Shown: one piece after another, positions 42,300 through 52,879 of the stretch
Layout of the letters: the number at the start of each line of letters is the position of its first letter
Numbering within the stretch: the stretch's first letter is position 1
Origin: Anodontia alba
Lineage: Eukaryota > Mollusca > Bivalvia > Lucinida > Lucinidae
Assembly (NCBI GenBank): GCA_964016985.1
Contig: OZ024831.1
Span: 21,876,609-21,940,608, forward strand
DNA: 64,000 bases
Direction of reading: 5' to 3'
Notes under the pieces: generated by a model
Told to the model about the DNA's origin: nothing
Database searches by the model: none
The model's input: only the letters and a program-made list of their open reading frames with translations
Made by a program: the position numbers and the translations under genes

Positions 42300-42560
42300 T
42301 CATTTTTTTTTTTGTTTGTAGTCCGTTATTGGGCAGGCGGTGCTTTATGACTGTGACCTTTCCCGCATAACTTCATTTAATTATTTCAAGTATAAAAGGG
42401 TAAAAAGACAGAACAAACAACCAAAGGCGGTAGGGTTGACTTTACTTTGTTATGGTCGACACGTTTTGGTCACTCCGGGCCTTCATTTATATTTATTCAA
42501 TCATTTTTTGAATCCGGCAAGTCCTGGTCTCAAAATGTTATTATTACTCCAGTGTAAACT
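42300..42560 (-). mobile_element. Possible Penelope-like element fragment
   Basis: On the minus strand AATGAAGGCCCGGAGTGACC, then AAAACGTGTCGACC resembles the GAAGGCCCGGAG...CGAAACGT text common near ends of Penelope-like elements. There is no coding part. The call rests on recall of a short motif and is weak. Confidence 0.25.
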
Positions 42561-42733
42561 TTCTTCTTTTTGTACAATTTAAAAAAAAACATATGGAAAC
42601 ATACTGCTGAAAGCAATTTTGGTGATAATTATGTTTTCATTTCTTACTGATTTCCTAAATATTGCCGAAAATGAAATTTGAGTACAAAAGCAGGCAGTGA
42701 CAAAACTGTTTTCCTAGCAGTGGAAAAATAAAT

Positions 42734-43222
42734 TTAACATTTAGCATTCTGGGGAAAAAATTCTGCTGATGACAAAATAAGGTATGACATTATAAGCTGA
42801 GAGTCTCCTTTGTTTGTGTTGAGGTTTTACTGCCCAGTCAATCCAATGAGGTCATGTCGAGCAGGGTCAGTTTACCTAACCACATGTTTACTGGGCAGGC
42901 TTAGTCCTCTAAGCAGCTAACCAGTATTGTGCACATTCTTTTGCCAGAAACTGACAACTGCCCTTCTTGAATCAGCGGAAGGGAGCTAGAGAATGACCGT
43001 AGAAAATATTTCATGATCAATCTCCACGAAAGAATGTTGCCGACCTTGGAGGGGGTTGAACCCGCGACCACCTGGTATCCAGTCGGACGGCGCATCCAAC
43101 TGAGTGGCCTGAGTGTCTCCTTAGGAGACAAGTTGCATGAAATATCAAATCCTATTTTCTGGGGAAAAATATCATCAATTTGTCATCTGCTGAATTTGCC
43201 CATAGTGTGCTAAGTATTAACT
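42734..43222. repeat. Family B element split by a SINE
   Basis: Left part 42734-42809 (TTTAGCATTCTGGGG, AAGGTATGACATTA), right part 43113-43222 (CTCCTTAGGAGACA, TTGTCATCTGCTGAATTTGC). Confidence 0.75.
42810..43112 (-). repeat. SINE, type G, inserted in a hairpin loop
   Basis: Near-identical target duplications CTGAGAGTCTCCTT and CTGAGTGTCTCCTT flank it. Tail TTTGTGTTGAGGTTTTACTG at left; reversed B box GGGGTTGAACCCGCGACC. Confidence 0.8.
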
Positions 43223-43355
43223 AATGGAGAGAATAAGAAAAAATACTGCTGTCTGCTAATATTTAACCCTTAAAATGCTGAATTTAATTAAATACAGAAG
43301 ACAACATTTTACATTAGAGTTTGTTAGGGTTTTTTAATGTATCTAACCTGAACCC

Positions 43356-43513
43356 TGATTTTTTTTTTTCTCTTATTACTCCACAAAAGCTTACATTGTG
43401 GCTTAGCATCTGAAATGTCTCACCAAGGCACTTCTAATGAGTACTTAAGTGGAAAAATAAGAATAATATCAACACATTCAGTTGAAAAAAAAGGCCTTAT
43501 CGAGTGCTATGGC
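43356..43513. repeat. Family C element
   Basis: Core TCTGAAATGTCTCACCAAGG; right end CCTTATCGAGTGCTATG. Confidence 0.6.
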
Positions 43514-43576
43514 GCCCTTGATCTAAGATTTGCAGCTCCAAATTAGGCATTTTTTAACCAAAAAGTATTGACATAA

Positions 43577-43923
43577 TGTATTTGACCTAATTACCAAACA
43601 TACCCCTATAAGCGCACAGTCAAGAAGTTCCATAGTCTTCAGATTACAGCCAGTGTACTTTTTCTTTACTTCTTTATAAAGGCATATGTTGTGGGTACTC
43701 ATTTGAATTGCATTGACTTGTTGATGCAATTCAAATGAGTACCCACAAGGCCACAACATATGCCTTTAAAAAGAAAATAGAAAAAAAATCGCATAATCAT
43801 CATCAAATAAGCTTTTTTATAGTGTATCCCTAGTAGGTAGATATATATTTTACCACAACTGAGTGTTCCCAGTAATTTTGAAAAACCTAAGCGCACAGTG
43901 CAGTAATTAGGTCGAATATGGTA
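43577..43923. repeat. Family N MITE
   Basis: TATTTGACCTAATTACC left, GTAATTAGGTCGAATATGGTA right. Single hairpin AATTGCATTGACTTGTTGAT, confirming that the doubled arm at 2490-2542 is derived. Confidence 0.7.
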
Positions 43924-43924
43924 T

Positions 43925-44076
43925 TTCTTATTTCCCCGTTAAAACATGTTGTGGCACACATTTGAAGTACCTTGTCAAGGAGCTTCTAATTAATACCAAC
44001 AGCATAATATGTTTTTGAGGAAAAGTAAGAAAAATATTATGTGGAGACCCACCCCCTTATCTGGAGCTATGTAAGA
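43925..44076. repeat. Family C element
   Basis: Directly follows the N element. Core AAGTACCTTGTCAAGGAGCTT; right end CTTATCTGGAGCTATG. Confidence 0.6.
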
Positions 44077-44080
44077 TCAC

Positions 44081-44515
44081 ACACACACACACCCTGTAAA
44101 TGGCAAAATGGTACACCCGTGGTGCTCCATTACAAAACAATCTGACTAAGTTCCATCTCAAATAGAGCTTGGAGTTGTTCTATCTGTTCTATCTGGCACT
44201 TCATATGGTTTAGTGGATACTTTAAAGCATATAGATTGTTTGTTATCAGCAGTACCCTGTGAGTATCAATGGCACAGGAATGGACAAAGTCTGGTCTGGC
44301 AGCCAGGAATATAGGAAAATGCTTAGCTCCAGTGGAGAAATTTTCTAACCCAAATGTATATTGATGCTTTCTTGATTCTCCATAAAAATATACAGGTTTT
44401 CATTAGAATTACCCTCCTTAGGTATTTCTAAAGATTACCAAGAATAAATTTTCATGAAGAATCAAGTAAAATATTTCCCTAGGTATCCCATGGAACTGTA
44501 AAAATGTATGCTGGG
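44081..44515. other. Gene-free stretch with a worn C core
   Basis: CA run at about 44081-44093. A diverged C palindrome (TTCATTAGAATTACC / GTATTTCTAAAGATTACC) at about 44397-44440. Confidence 0.4.
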
Positions 44516-44519
44516 TATG

Positions 44520-44995
44520 TCAGTGTGGGGAATCACCTGACCAAATGACCAGGTACACTTGGAGTTTGATTCTATTTTTAGCTCCACATATGGTAGGAGT
44601 TTTTACAATATCTCTATTTATACCAAATGAAATTTGTTCAACTGAAGTGCAAAGTACATGGAAAATCAAGCTCTTTCTGGTGGTATAAGCAATTATTCTG
44701 AGATCTGGTCTGATCCTCCAGAACATTTGGAGTATCTTTTGCCCTCAATCTGGGCTACCAGGGCAATGTCCACAAATTCTGATGGAAAAAACATTCTCTG
44801 AATGTTCTTGAGTATCACACCAGATCTCAGAATAGCTCTTATACCACCAGAAAGAGCTTGATTTTCCGCATACTCTGCACTTTATTTTAACAAATTCCAT
44901 GATATTCTAAAATGTCTACCTTATGCAGAGCTGAAAATAGAAACAAACTCTGTATAACTAGTCATTTTGTCATGAGGATTCTCCATACTGTACGT
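44520..44995. repeat. Large palindromic element, about 475 bp
   Basis: Ends CAGTGTGGGGAATC and GATTCTCCATACTG are inverted. Long arms such as AAATCAAGCTCTTTCTGGTG (about 44663) pair with their inverse at about 44851. No coding capacity. Confidence 0.75.
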
Positions 44996-45059
44996 AAAAT
45001 CACCCAGAAACCCAAATGAAAACAATCACTTCAGCCCTACAGACCAAAACGGATACCTG

Positions 45060-45240
45060 TGCAAAACCTGTAGTTCCAGATGTGACTGCCCCTAGCAAGC
45101 CGTGTCATCAGGATCTACACTGTGTGCCATTCTGTTTTTGATTTTTGACTGAAACCCCTATTTGCAACAATGGACATGTCCAAATTCAAAAGACAAAAGA
45201 GTCCATTTCAGAAACTCAGGGATGAAATGTTTAAGAGAAA
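45060..45240. repeat. Half of the TTAA MITE type seen at 33424-33635
   Basis: CATCAGGATCTACACTGTGT, TTTGACTGAAACCCC and TTTCAGAAACTCAGGGATGA match that element in reverse. Confidence 0.5.
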
Positions 45241-45336
45241 TATTTTAGAGGATCTACCACCAGACAAGAATACAGTTGAAATTTATTCAGCCCTAGTGGT
45301 GGTTTATTTGCAGTATCAGTAGATATTAAATTAATT

Positions 45337-45562
45337 ATCGTATTTACTCTAATATATAACAGCCCCCCCCCCCACCCCCCCAACTAATAATTGCCCCCCC
45401 TCCTACTTTTCTAGGAAAAAAGCATTACTAAACCCCAAAATTGAGTTTAGGTCATCAAAATATCTTATTTTTGGCCCAGATTTAGACTCAATACTCTCAT
45501 TTTTGAAGCAATGCATTGCAATGCCCCTGGGGTGTATATTAGAATAAATACTGTAGATAAAG
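45337..45562. repeat. MITE with ends ATCGTATTTACTCTAATATA
   Basis: ATCGTATTTACTCTAATATA left, TATATTAGAATAAATACTGT right. C runs at about 45361-45380 and 45396-45402 lie near one end. Confidence 0.6.
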
Positions 45563-45623
45563 GCATAAATATGATATTGGCTAAATTTATCACTGATTAG
45601 ATGCATTATTACTTTGATTACAC

Positions 45624-45835
45624 TTAACACTTAGCATGCTGGGGGAAAAATGATGACATTTTGAATTTTTTTTTTTTTTTTCCCCAGAAAACAGACTGAT
45701 ATTTCATATGAATTGTCTTCTTGGGAGACAATCTGCATGAAAGGTCAAATCCTATTTTCTGGGAAAATAAGAAAACTATTATCAGTTTGCCATATCTGCT
45801 GAATCTTCCCAGAGTGTACTAAGAGTTGATTAGGT
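45624..45835. repeat. Family B MITE
   Basis: TTAACACTTAGCATGCTGGG left; arms ATTGTCTTCTTGGGAGACAAT; right end CTAAGAGTTGATTA. Confidence 0.65.
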
Positions 45836-46009
45836 ATTAAAGGCATTATGATATTTGGTTAAATTTATCATTCATTATGTGAGCATTAGTACTCTGATTA
45901 CACTTGAATACAACTGTTTACATCTATATTTTTCTGGTCAATGTTTCCTTTGGAATACAAGTATAAGGTCTGAATCCCTTTCAGGGCTCTAGACTGGCAG
46001 GAAAATCTA

Positions 46010-46440
46010 ATGATCTAGATAAGACAACCAACTAGAGAAATATTTTTCTCATTTGTCCAAGATATTGTGTGTTGTATAACATGCCACAATATAATCTCTG
46101 AATTAAGATGATTATAATGACATGTACAAAGTACATTTTTGGAGTACAACTTGTTTTCTTATTTCTCCAAGAAAACATGAAGGTCTAGATCACCTTGTCT
46201 GGTGCCCTCAGACTTCTGGTTCTCAGCTGCATTACATCAAATAGAAAGTTGTAACCAGAAGTCTCAGGTAGTCAGACAAGGCTATATTTTTACCTATAAT
46301 CATAGGAATCACCTCTGTGAGATAAGTCCTGTCCTATTACAACTTAGCTTTCAAGGAGAAATAAGAAAAGTATCAAAACTTTGAGTTGAAGAAGGTATCT
46401 TATTTTGAACTGTAGAAGAAGAAAAAATCTTATCTGGAGA
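46010..46440. repeat. Diverged C-type palindromic DNA
   Basis: GATCTAGATAAGACAACC left; TTTCTCCAAGAAAACATG and TTCAAGGAGAAATAAG arms; nested CCCTCAGACTTCTGGTT and AACCAGAAGTCTCAGG pair at about 46206-46270. Confidence 0.45.
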
Positions 46441-46504
46441 CCTGGTGTTAGGCTTCTCTCACTGAGACACCAAAATATGTTTCCAAAAAAAAAAATGAGG
46501 CTAT

Positions 46505-46745
46505 TTTGATATAACGTAATTATCCTTAGTACTGGGATAGACAGGCCTGAGCAAACAGTGTAGAAAAGAATCAGATGCTGCAAAATGCAGATACAGATGC
46601 TGAAAAATGCTGCATCTAATCAGGGTCTACACTGTTTGCCACTCATCCAACAGTTTTTACACACATCTGTCGACAGCAAAATGGACTTGTTCAAACTTTA
46701 GAAGTATAGGGAGGTAAGGTGTCCCAATACTTAGGATAAATATGA
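46505..46745. repeat. Family I element
   Basis: ACGTAATTATCCTTAGTACT left, ACTTAGGATAAATATGATA right. Inner hairpin GATGCTGCAAAATGCAG is duplicated. Confidence 0.65.
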
Positions 46746-46760
46746 TATTTATAGCCAAAC

Positions 46761-46914
46761 TTAACCCTTATCCTGCTGATCATGACAACCCCTACCCTTG
46801 CAAACATGGAGACAATTTGCATAAAATGTCAAAACCTTTTTTCTGGGAAAAAAATAAAAAAAATATTTCAAAATGTTGTCTGCTGAAATTTTTACCCAGA
46901 GTGCTAAGCATTAA
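46761..46914. repeat. Chimeric element: A-type left end, B-type right half
   Basis: It starts TTAACCCTTATCCTGCTGAT (A end) and runs to CTTGCAAACA, where A would enter its hairpin. At about 46806 it continues as GGAGACAATTTGC, the B hairpin arm, to the B end GTGCTAAGCATTAA. TTAA lies at both edges. Confidence 0.75.
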
Positions 46915-47023
46915 ACAGGCAGATCAGACTGTCTGAATGTAAAAGAAACCTTTTCCCACTCCCAGAGCATAACATAATTAAAACAGATTTCTGTTAACAA
47001 CTACTGTTATTAACCAAAATGTA

Positions 47024-47272
47024 CGGGTGCTCTAACTCCTTACTATTTTCTTAATACATTTATGTTGAGCGGAGTCTTCTACCACAACACTCTGGACTGG
47101 TCTATTTCCAATAGCAGGGTATCTGGTTAGTTTTTATTATTACAATGTTTTATAGAAATTCCTGTAGTTGATGCTAATAGTGTAGACCCTGAACAGACGC
47201 CACATTCTGTGGCATCTGATCTGGGCCTGCACTGTTTGCCGAATACCTTTCCGGAGGCCTCCAGACTAAAAT
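47024..47272. repeat. Family I/K-like remnant
   Basis: CTAACTCCTTACTATTTTC, then collar arms AATAGTGTAGACCCTGA and TCTGGGCCTGCACTGTTTGC, ending TAAAATGGGTTAA. Confidence 0.45.
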
Positions 47273-47828
47273 GGGTTAACACTGAGCATGCTCAGTAAAA
47301 TTTCAGCAAACAACATTTTGTAATACAGTCGACTCTCATTATCTCGAATTCCAAGGGACTCACTGAAACACTTTGAGATATCCGTACTTCGACATATCAG
47401 AGTTGAGAGAGTGAGGAAAATAATAAATTGAACAACCACATTTAACAAATGAATATGTAATTTGACTCCTGAGGTTAGAAATACATATATAAAATAATGT
47501 GGAAAAGAGGAGAAATTGCTCCTTAGGAGCAATTTCTCCTCTTTTCCACATTATTTTGTTACCTGTTGTCATAGTTTCATGTTAAAACAGGGACCAGATT
47601 TTCACTTCGAGATAAACGGTTATTCGAAATTAGCGAGTTCGAGATAACAAGGTTTGACTGTATTTTCTAAAAAAATTTCCAGAAAAATAAGCTTTGACAC
47701 ATCATGCAAATTGTCTCCTCAGGAGACAATTTGCATGAAATGTCAAAGCCTATTTTCTGGGAAAAATAAAAAAAAATATCATCATTTTGTCTTCTGCTGA
47801 ATTTACCCATAGGGTGGTAAAAGTTCAA
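47273..47828. repeat. Family B element split by a D element
   Basis: Left part 47273-47325 (CACTGAGCATGCTCAG), right part from 47661 with intact hairpin CAAATTGTCTCC / GGAGACAATTTG and right end. Confidence 0.75.
47326..47660. repeat. Family D MITE (pogo-like), nested
   Basis: 335 bp, flanked by TA at 47324-47325 and 47661-47662. Hairpin GTGGAAAAGAGGAGAAATTG / inverse at about 47500-47550. Confidence 0.85.
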
Positions 47829-48120
47829 ACTTGAGTATATCAATAAGATTACACCCTGATGTGTCGGAGAGGTTTTGATGAAACTGAAAACAGTGTAGGT
47901 CCCAATCTTAACCAAAGATGGATCTTCTCTACAGTCTTTGCTCAGGTACAGCTGTCTAAATGTTTTGATTAATACAGTATCTAATGACATTTTCCCAGAA
48001 AACAGGGTGGGACTTTGCATTTTATTGAAATCATTTTCAAACCTCAATGAAACGTGAAGCTCTGTTTTCTGTAGTAATAAGGAAAATACTGACATGCCGG
48101 CTGCTAATATTCAAAATTTT

Positions 48121-48316
48121 ACAGCTCTAGAAAAGATAAGTAGCGAAATAAATATTATTCTTATTTATCCACGAAAACAAAAGTTAGGGATACTTATGAA
48201 AAGCATGTGGCTGAGGCACTTCTAATGAATACCTACAATATGATTTCTTTTAGAAATAAGAAATAATCAGAATGATTGCTTGAAAAAAAAAAAAAAGCAT
48301 CTTATCTAGAGCTATG
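48121..48316. repeat. Family C element
   Basis: CAGCTCTAGAAAAGATAAG left, CTTATCTAGAGCTATG right; core diverged. Confidence 0.65.
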
Positions 48317-49014
48317 ATAAATTCAGCAAGCTAAAGGTTAACCAGATCTGACCAGGAACACAACTTTAATAAAAAAATTTAAATTAAATAACTGCAAAAA
48401 CTCTACAAATTGGGACACTTTTCTTTTATATCTGAAAAGAAAAATATTGTTGGTCAGATAGTAATTCCATATAAATGGTAAGCAGAAGATAACTTTTTGC
48501 TTAACTCTTTTGGTGCCAAATTTCAGACGACATTTGTCCTCTGCTTTTCTTTTTTAACAAACTATCGCTTGAAAAGAAGTTTATACATAAAGTTTAAAGA
48601 CTGAATGTCAAACAGCATGGATCTATGATGTTTGCAAAAGCCTATTATTATCGCCTGTGGCAGTGAAAGAGATAACATTTTGTTGTCAGTACTGAGAGTA
48701 CTACATCATCTATTGTATGGGAATAAAGTCACAAAAATTGTCATCAAAATATCTGAAGCTGTTTTCAGGCATTATCTATCAAAAGAAAAAGTTCAGGTTT
48801 CTTGGTGAAAAATTATTTTAGAAAGTGAAATATTTTCAGTCATTGACTATTTATTAACCCACCAGGACTCCATGCTCATTCCAAGCTGTCAACTCTCAGT
48901 AACTCAAAGAACAACAAGATACCGAACAGTACAAGTAGCTATAGCTGAATGTTCACTTCCGAAAATGATCCAACATCAAATACCATTGTGCTTTATACCA
49001 CCTAAATGGGTGAG
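48317..49014. other. Gene-free stretch with one TTAA remnant
   Basis: A worn TTAA element at about 48500-48676 (TTAACTCTTTTGGTGCCA ... GCAGTGAAAGAGATAA) with collar arms. Otherwise nothing recognised. Confidence 0.4.
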
Positions 49015-49305
49015 ATTGATTGTGTTGGGGGTTTAACAACATGTCAACCCTTATGGGTCATTTTGTGTCGTCTCCCAGAGAAAGAGAGGAGAGAGATAGA
49101 AGAGATAGTAGAGGAGATGAAAGAGAGGGACAAGGGAGACAGAGGAAAATAAATAAAAGTGAAGAAACAGAAAAAATAAAAACATTCTCCCTCTACCTTT
49201 ACCTGCTACAAGAACAGCAGGCCTTGCCCAACTGTAAGCCAATCTCAGTTGGACGCCCCAGTGACGTAAACTGCATGATACCTTTGCCTCACCTAACCAC
49301 CCCAA
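49015..49305 (-). repeat. SINE, type H
   Basis: Tail GATTGTGTTGGGGGTTTAAC left; purine tract; reversed head CCAATCTCAGTTGGACGCCC at about 49231-49256. Confidence 0.75.
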
Positions 49306-49382
49306 AATGGGTAAAGACGGACACTTCAAAACCCTGGATGCACTAACATGATACAATAATGTGTGTTTAAGTGAAACTGCTT

Positions 49383-49570
49383 TTAACCATAGTTCTGCTA
49401 AACCCTGATATATCCTGTCTTTGCAAATAGTGTAGCCAACTAATCTGGATCTGCACTGTTTGTCAATTAGAATCTGAATTTGTATCAACAACCTGGATCA
49501 AGTGATCTGATTGGCTGAAAGTTAGAAGTAGTGTGTGGCGTCTTAATTTATTCAGCATGACAAGGGTTAA
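49383..49570 (+). repeat. Family A MITE, shortened
   Basis: TTAA at both edges; the left hairpin arm is mostly deleted (AATAGTGTAGCCAACTAATC). Confidence 0.7.
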
Positions 49571-50108
49571 AAGAATCAGCCTTATATAAGAAGCAGTGAA
49601 AATCAACGAGTGCCACCTGTAAATTAGGAGCAGTAACAAAGCATACCCCTAGTCAGTTTCATACAAACACTGTGCAAACAGCAAAATGTAGGTCAGAATA
49701 ATCTAGAATTCGGGTCCAGATTATGAGTGGAACACTCTAAAGCAACTCAAGTCATAAGAGACAATCAAGTATGAGTTAAATTAGTTCAATCTTTCAGGTT
49801 ATGCAGCAAACCATAAGCTCTTTTTACTCCCATTTTTTTTTTCTCGTCAACCTAAATGGCAACATTTACACTAAAGCGAAAGGGGCGCAAAAGTACTGAT
49901 TTTCCAACTTCCTTTGCTGCAACTTGAGTCTTGATGTGTCTGTCTAATTGATCCCAACCCCAGTTACATTTTACTTTGTTTTTCCCAAATCAGTTCAGGG
50001 TTCAAATTTATGTTTTTTGACAGCTTGCTAAAATTAGCAAGTGGCATTATTTTTTACTTGCTAAACCAACTTGCTTTTTCACATTTATAAACACTGTTAA
50101 ATGTGGCT
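49571..50108. other. Gene-free stretch
   Basis: From about 50022 TAGCAAGT-rich text begins (AGCTTGCTAAAATTAGCAAG). No exon seen. Confidence 0.4.
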
Positions 50109-50445
50109 TTAAACCTTAGCACTCTGGGTAAAAATTTCAGCAGACATTTTAGAATATTTTTCTTATTTTTCCCAGAAAACAGATTTTGACATTACATGCA
50201 AATTGTCTCCTATGGAGACAATTTGCATGTAATGTCAAAACCTGTTTTCTGGGAAAAATAAGAAAAATATCATCATTGCTTTTGGAAAAGAAATTGCAAA
50301 ACTTCAGCAACAATGCCTCAGGTTCTGCTAATTAAAGAGAATCTTTCCAACTTGCTAGAATTAGCAAGTGATGGAAATTGTAGCTTGCTTTTTGAGGAAA
50401 TTAACCAGCATTTAGCAAGTTAGCAAGTGCTAAAATTGATCCCTG
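50022..50445. repeat. Palindromic TAGCAAGT element with a nested B element
   Basis: CTTGCTAAAATTAGCAAGTG left and its partner AACTTGCTAGAATTAGCAAG at about 50350, then GCAAGTTAGCAAGTGC. The B element splits it. Confidence 0.55.
50109..50278. repeat. Family B MITE
   Basis: CCTTAGCACTCTGGGTAAAA left; perfect arms ACATGCAAATTGTCTCC / inverse, centre at about 50212; right end truncated. Confidence 0.75.
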
Positions 50446-51077
50446 CAGTTGTCTAGCTGGGCACATTGTTGACATTTATTGATGCTCCACACAATCTGTT
50501 TTTATGTTATTGTGGCAAAACAATTAATTCACACTAAATCCTTACTAGGCATGTATCACCTGATATGTCTGCAGATTGGACAAAATCCATGCCAGGTACC
50601 CATGCATGCTTCACTACTGCAACAATGGAGCCAGTGAGGGATTGGAGCCAGTGAGGGAAGGGTCAAACCCTGACTTTTCAGAATCTTATTTGCAGTCTTT
50701 TTAAAGAGATACTGTGCACACAGGAACCATCATGCTAATGCTATTGCAATGCCAACAAAAACAAGTCACCAAAATCTATTCAATTTGAAGGCTTGTCCCA
50801 AAGATATATCCATGCAAGTTTGATGAAACTCTGTCACTCTTTTAACTCTTACACAACTCACAAGAAACCAACAAGTCAATGCCAACACCTATGCAAATGC
50901 CAACTCCAATGCTTATACTAATAGTGGGGACATAATGAGTCCAGTGATGTATTAAAAGTCCCAATCAAACGGCTCTTGATCAAACATACTTAATGAAACA
51001 AAACACAGATCAAACTGCTCCTAGACTTAAATTGTAGTTAAATCTAATTTATTTGCTTAGAAATGTCTCTAAAAATA
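50446..51077. other. Gene-free stretch
   Basis: GATTGGAGCCAGTGAGGGA is duplicated (about 50624 and 50640). No exon. Confidence 0.4.
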
Positions 51078-51261
51078 TTAACCCTTAAAGCGCCAATCAC
51101 AATCTGATTTTGTTTTTTAGAGTAAATTTGATATTTCATGTGACTTGTCTGCCAAGACAATTCGCATGAAATGTCAACTTATTTTCTTTAAAAAGTAAAA
51201 AAAAAAAAATGTTTTTCAAAATGTTGTCTGCTGCAATTGTGATTGGCACTTTAAGGGTTAA
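51078..51261. repeat. Family B2 MITE, well preserved
   Basis: TTAACCCTTAAAGCGCCAAT left and ATTGGCACTTTAAGGGTTAA right are near-perfect inverses with TTAA at 51078-51081 and 51258-51261. Confidence 0.85.
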
Positions 51262-51487
51262 TAGCAGAATATGATACTTCCTATTATAATATGGATGCTA
51301 AAGGACCAGTCATCCCAATTTTTAGATTTTTGCAGTACTGCATATTTTACAACTTTCAGATTGATGTTCACAGCACTGAGGCAAAGAAAGCAACTAAACA
51401 AGTCAAGTAAAGTGAAAAATGATCTTATGGTATATGTAATCAGTGGAAGTCAATACCAGCATGCTTATCAAAACTTCATGCAGTCAT

Positions 51488-51690
51488 GATGATGATGGTT
51501 TGGTGTTTTATGTCCCTTTCAACATTATTTAAGTCATATCGTGACAATTAAAGGGTGATAATTAAAGGGTCTGTGCAATGAAGCACTGTTCAGTCATGAA
51601 CTGAATTCCTCCACCAGTGGGATTCAAACCCTGTACCTTTTGATCCAAAGTAGGGAGCGCTAACTACCCAACCACCCAGACACCTCTCGA
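51488..51690 (-). repeat. SINE, type P
   Basis: Reversed head with B box GGTTTGAATCCC at about 51619-51633 and TGGTTGGGTAGTTAGCGC. Tail domain TGGTTTGGTGTTTTATGTCC at left resembles the tails of types G and H. Confidence 0.65.
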
Positions 51691-51710
51691 TGCAGTAAAG
51701 CCAGGTCAAG

Positions 51711-51945
51711 CCAGAGGTTATAAAACTTTTTTCATGCTCAAGTCAGCTGAGCATGAAATTTTCTCTGCTAATAAATATGAAAATGCCAACAATAGTTGGC
51801 ATTTTCATATTTATTAACAGAGAAATTTTCATGCTCAGCTCTAGTTAGCAAGAAAGAATTTGCAATTGTTAGTAATTTGAGATTTATTAGCAGGACAAAT
51901 TTCATGCTCAGCTGAGTTGAGCATGTAAAAAGTTTTATAACCTTG
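51711..51945. repeat. Palindromic element with TCAGCTGAGCATGAAATTT arms
   Basis: Ends CCAGAGGTTATAAAACTTTT and AAAAGTTTTATAACCTTGG; perfect inner hairpin AAATATGAAAATGCCAAC and inverse, centre at about 51792. Confidence 0.75.
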
Positions 51946-52611
51946 GGGACAGAGGTCCAGATAAGAGAGGTAAGCATAGCTCAAGATAAGACATTTTCAT
52001 CCAAAATGTATGGGTATTTTTCTGTGGCATCTGATCTGGGTCTACACTGTTTGCTCACGCCTCTCTATCTCATAACTTATTGTAAAATGTAGTTTATTGG
52101 TAGACATTGAAACCTCTTTATGGTATAACACTGCTCTCGGGAAACAAGTTAGCTAAAACACCATAAAGTAAATGAACATTTGGGAAGCATGGATAGTGAT
52201 GTAATGATGTATCGAAAACCATGTTATAAGGAAAAGCACATTCACTGTTTGCATAAGCCGTAAGACCATTTTTCATTTAATATTGTTCCAATATATTTTC
52301 CTGCCTAGTTGGTGCTTTATTTTGGAACTGTTAACTTTGTCCTTTTTATGAATTTAGCATTGTCAATAAGATTTTGAAAAAAGGAGTCCCTTGGTTATTT
52401 TCTTCAAAAAGAAAGAGTTCCGCTATTATGTAATAATATAGCTGAAATCTCTCTGAAATATAGGAGTCCCAAAAGCACAAAATAGGAGTCCAAGAATCCA
52501 TATCTGGAGTCAATACGAACCCTAGGAATTCTAAGGTTGCAGACAGGTAGAAATGCATCCCCACCCCCGATTGCCCCCACTGGACCGATCAGCTGTTATT
52601 GTAAATCTAAC
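51946..52611. other. Gene-free stretch
   Basis: An I-family right half (GGCATCTGATCTGGGTCTAC) at about 52026 and E-like text (CCTCTTTATGGTATAACACT) at about 52113. No exon. Confidence 0.4.
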
Positions 52612-52785
52612 CCTTAAAGTATCCCTCATAAATAGCAGCAGCAGCCATTCTAAAACATACCAGAAGTTTGTTTTTTGCGAAAATAAGGCTTTTTGAAAAA
52701 TAAATTAAGATTTCTTGTGAATAATCGGATTTGCAGACAATTCATATGAAATGCCAAGCCTTATTTTCTCAAGAAAAAAAAAAGT
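52612..52785. repeat. Family B2 element, diverged
   Basis: CCCTTAAAGTATCCCTCAT left; AAATGCCAAGCCTTATTTTC right arm. Confidence 0.5.
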
Positions 52786-52879
52786 GTATACCCCCGACCA
52801 GAGCTACCGCCACTTTTTAAACAGCATTAAAGTATGTAGCTTTGACTCTGGAGATGGCATGTTATAACATTAAAAGAAT

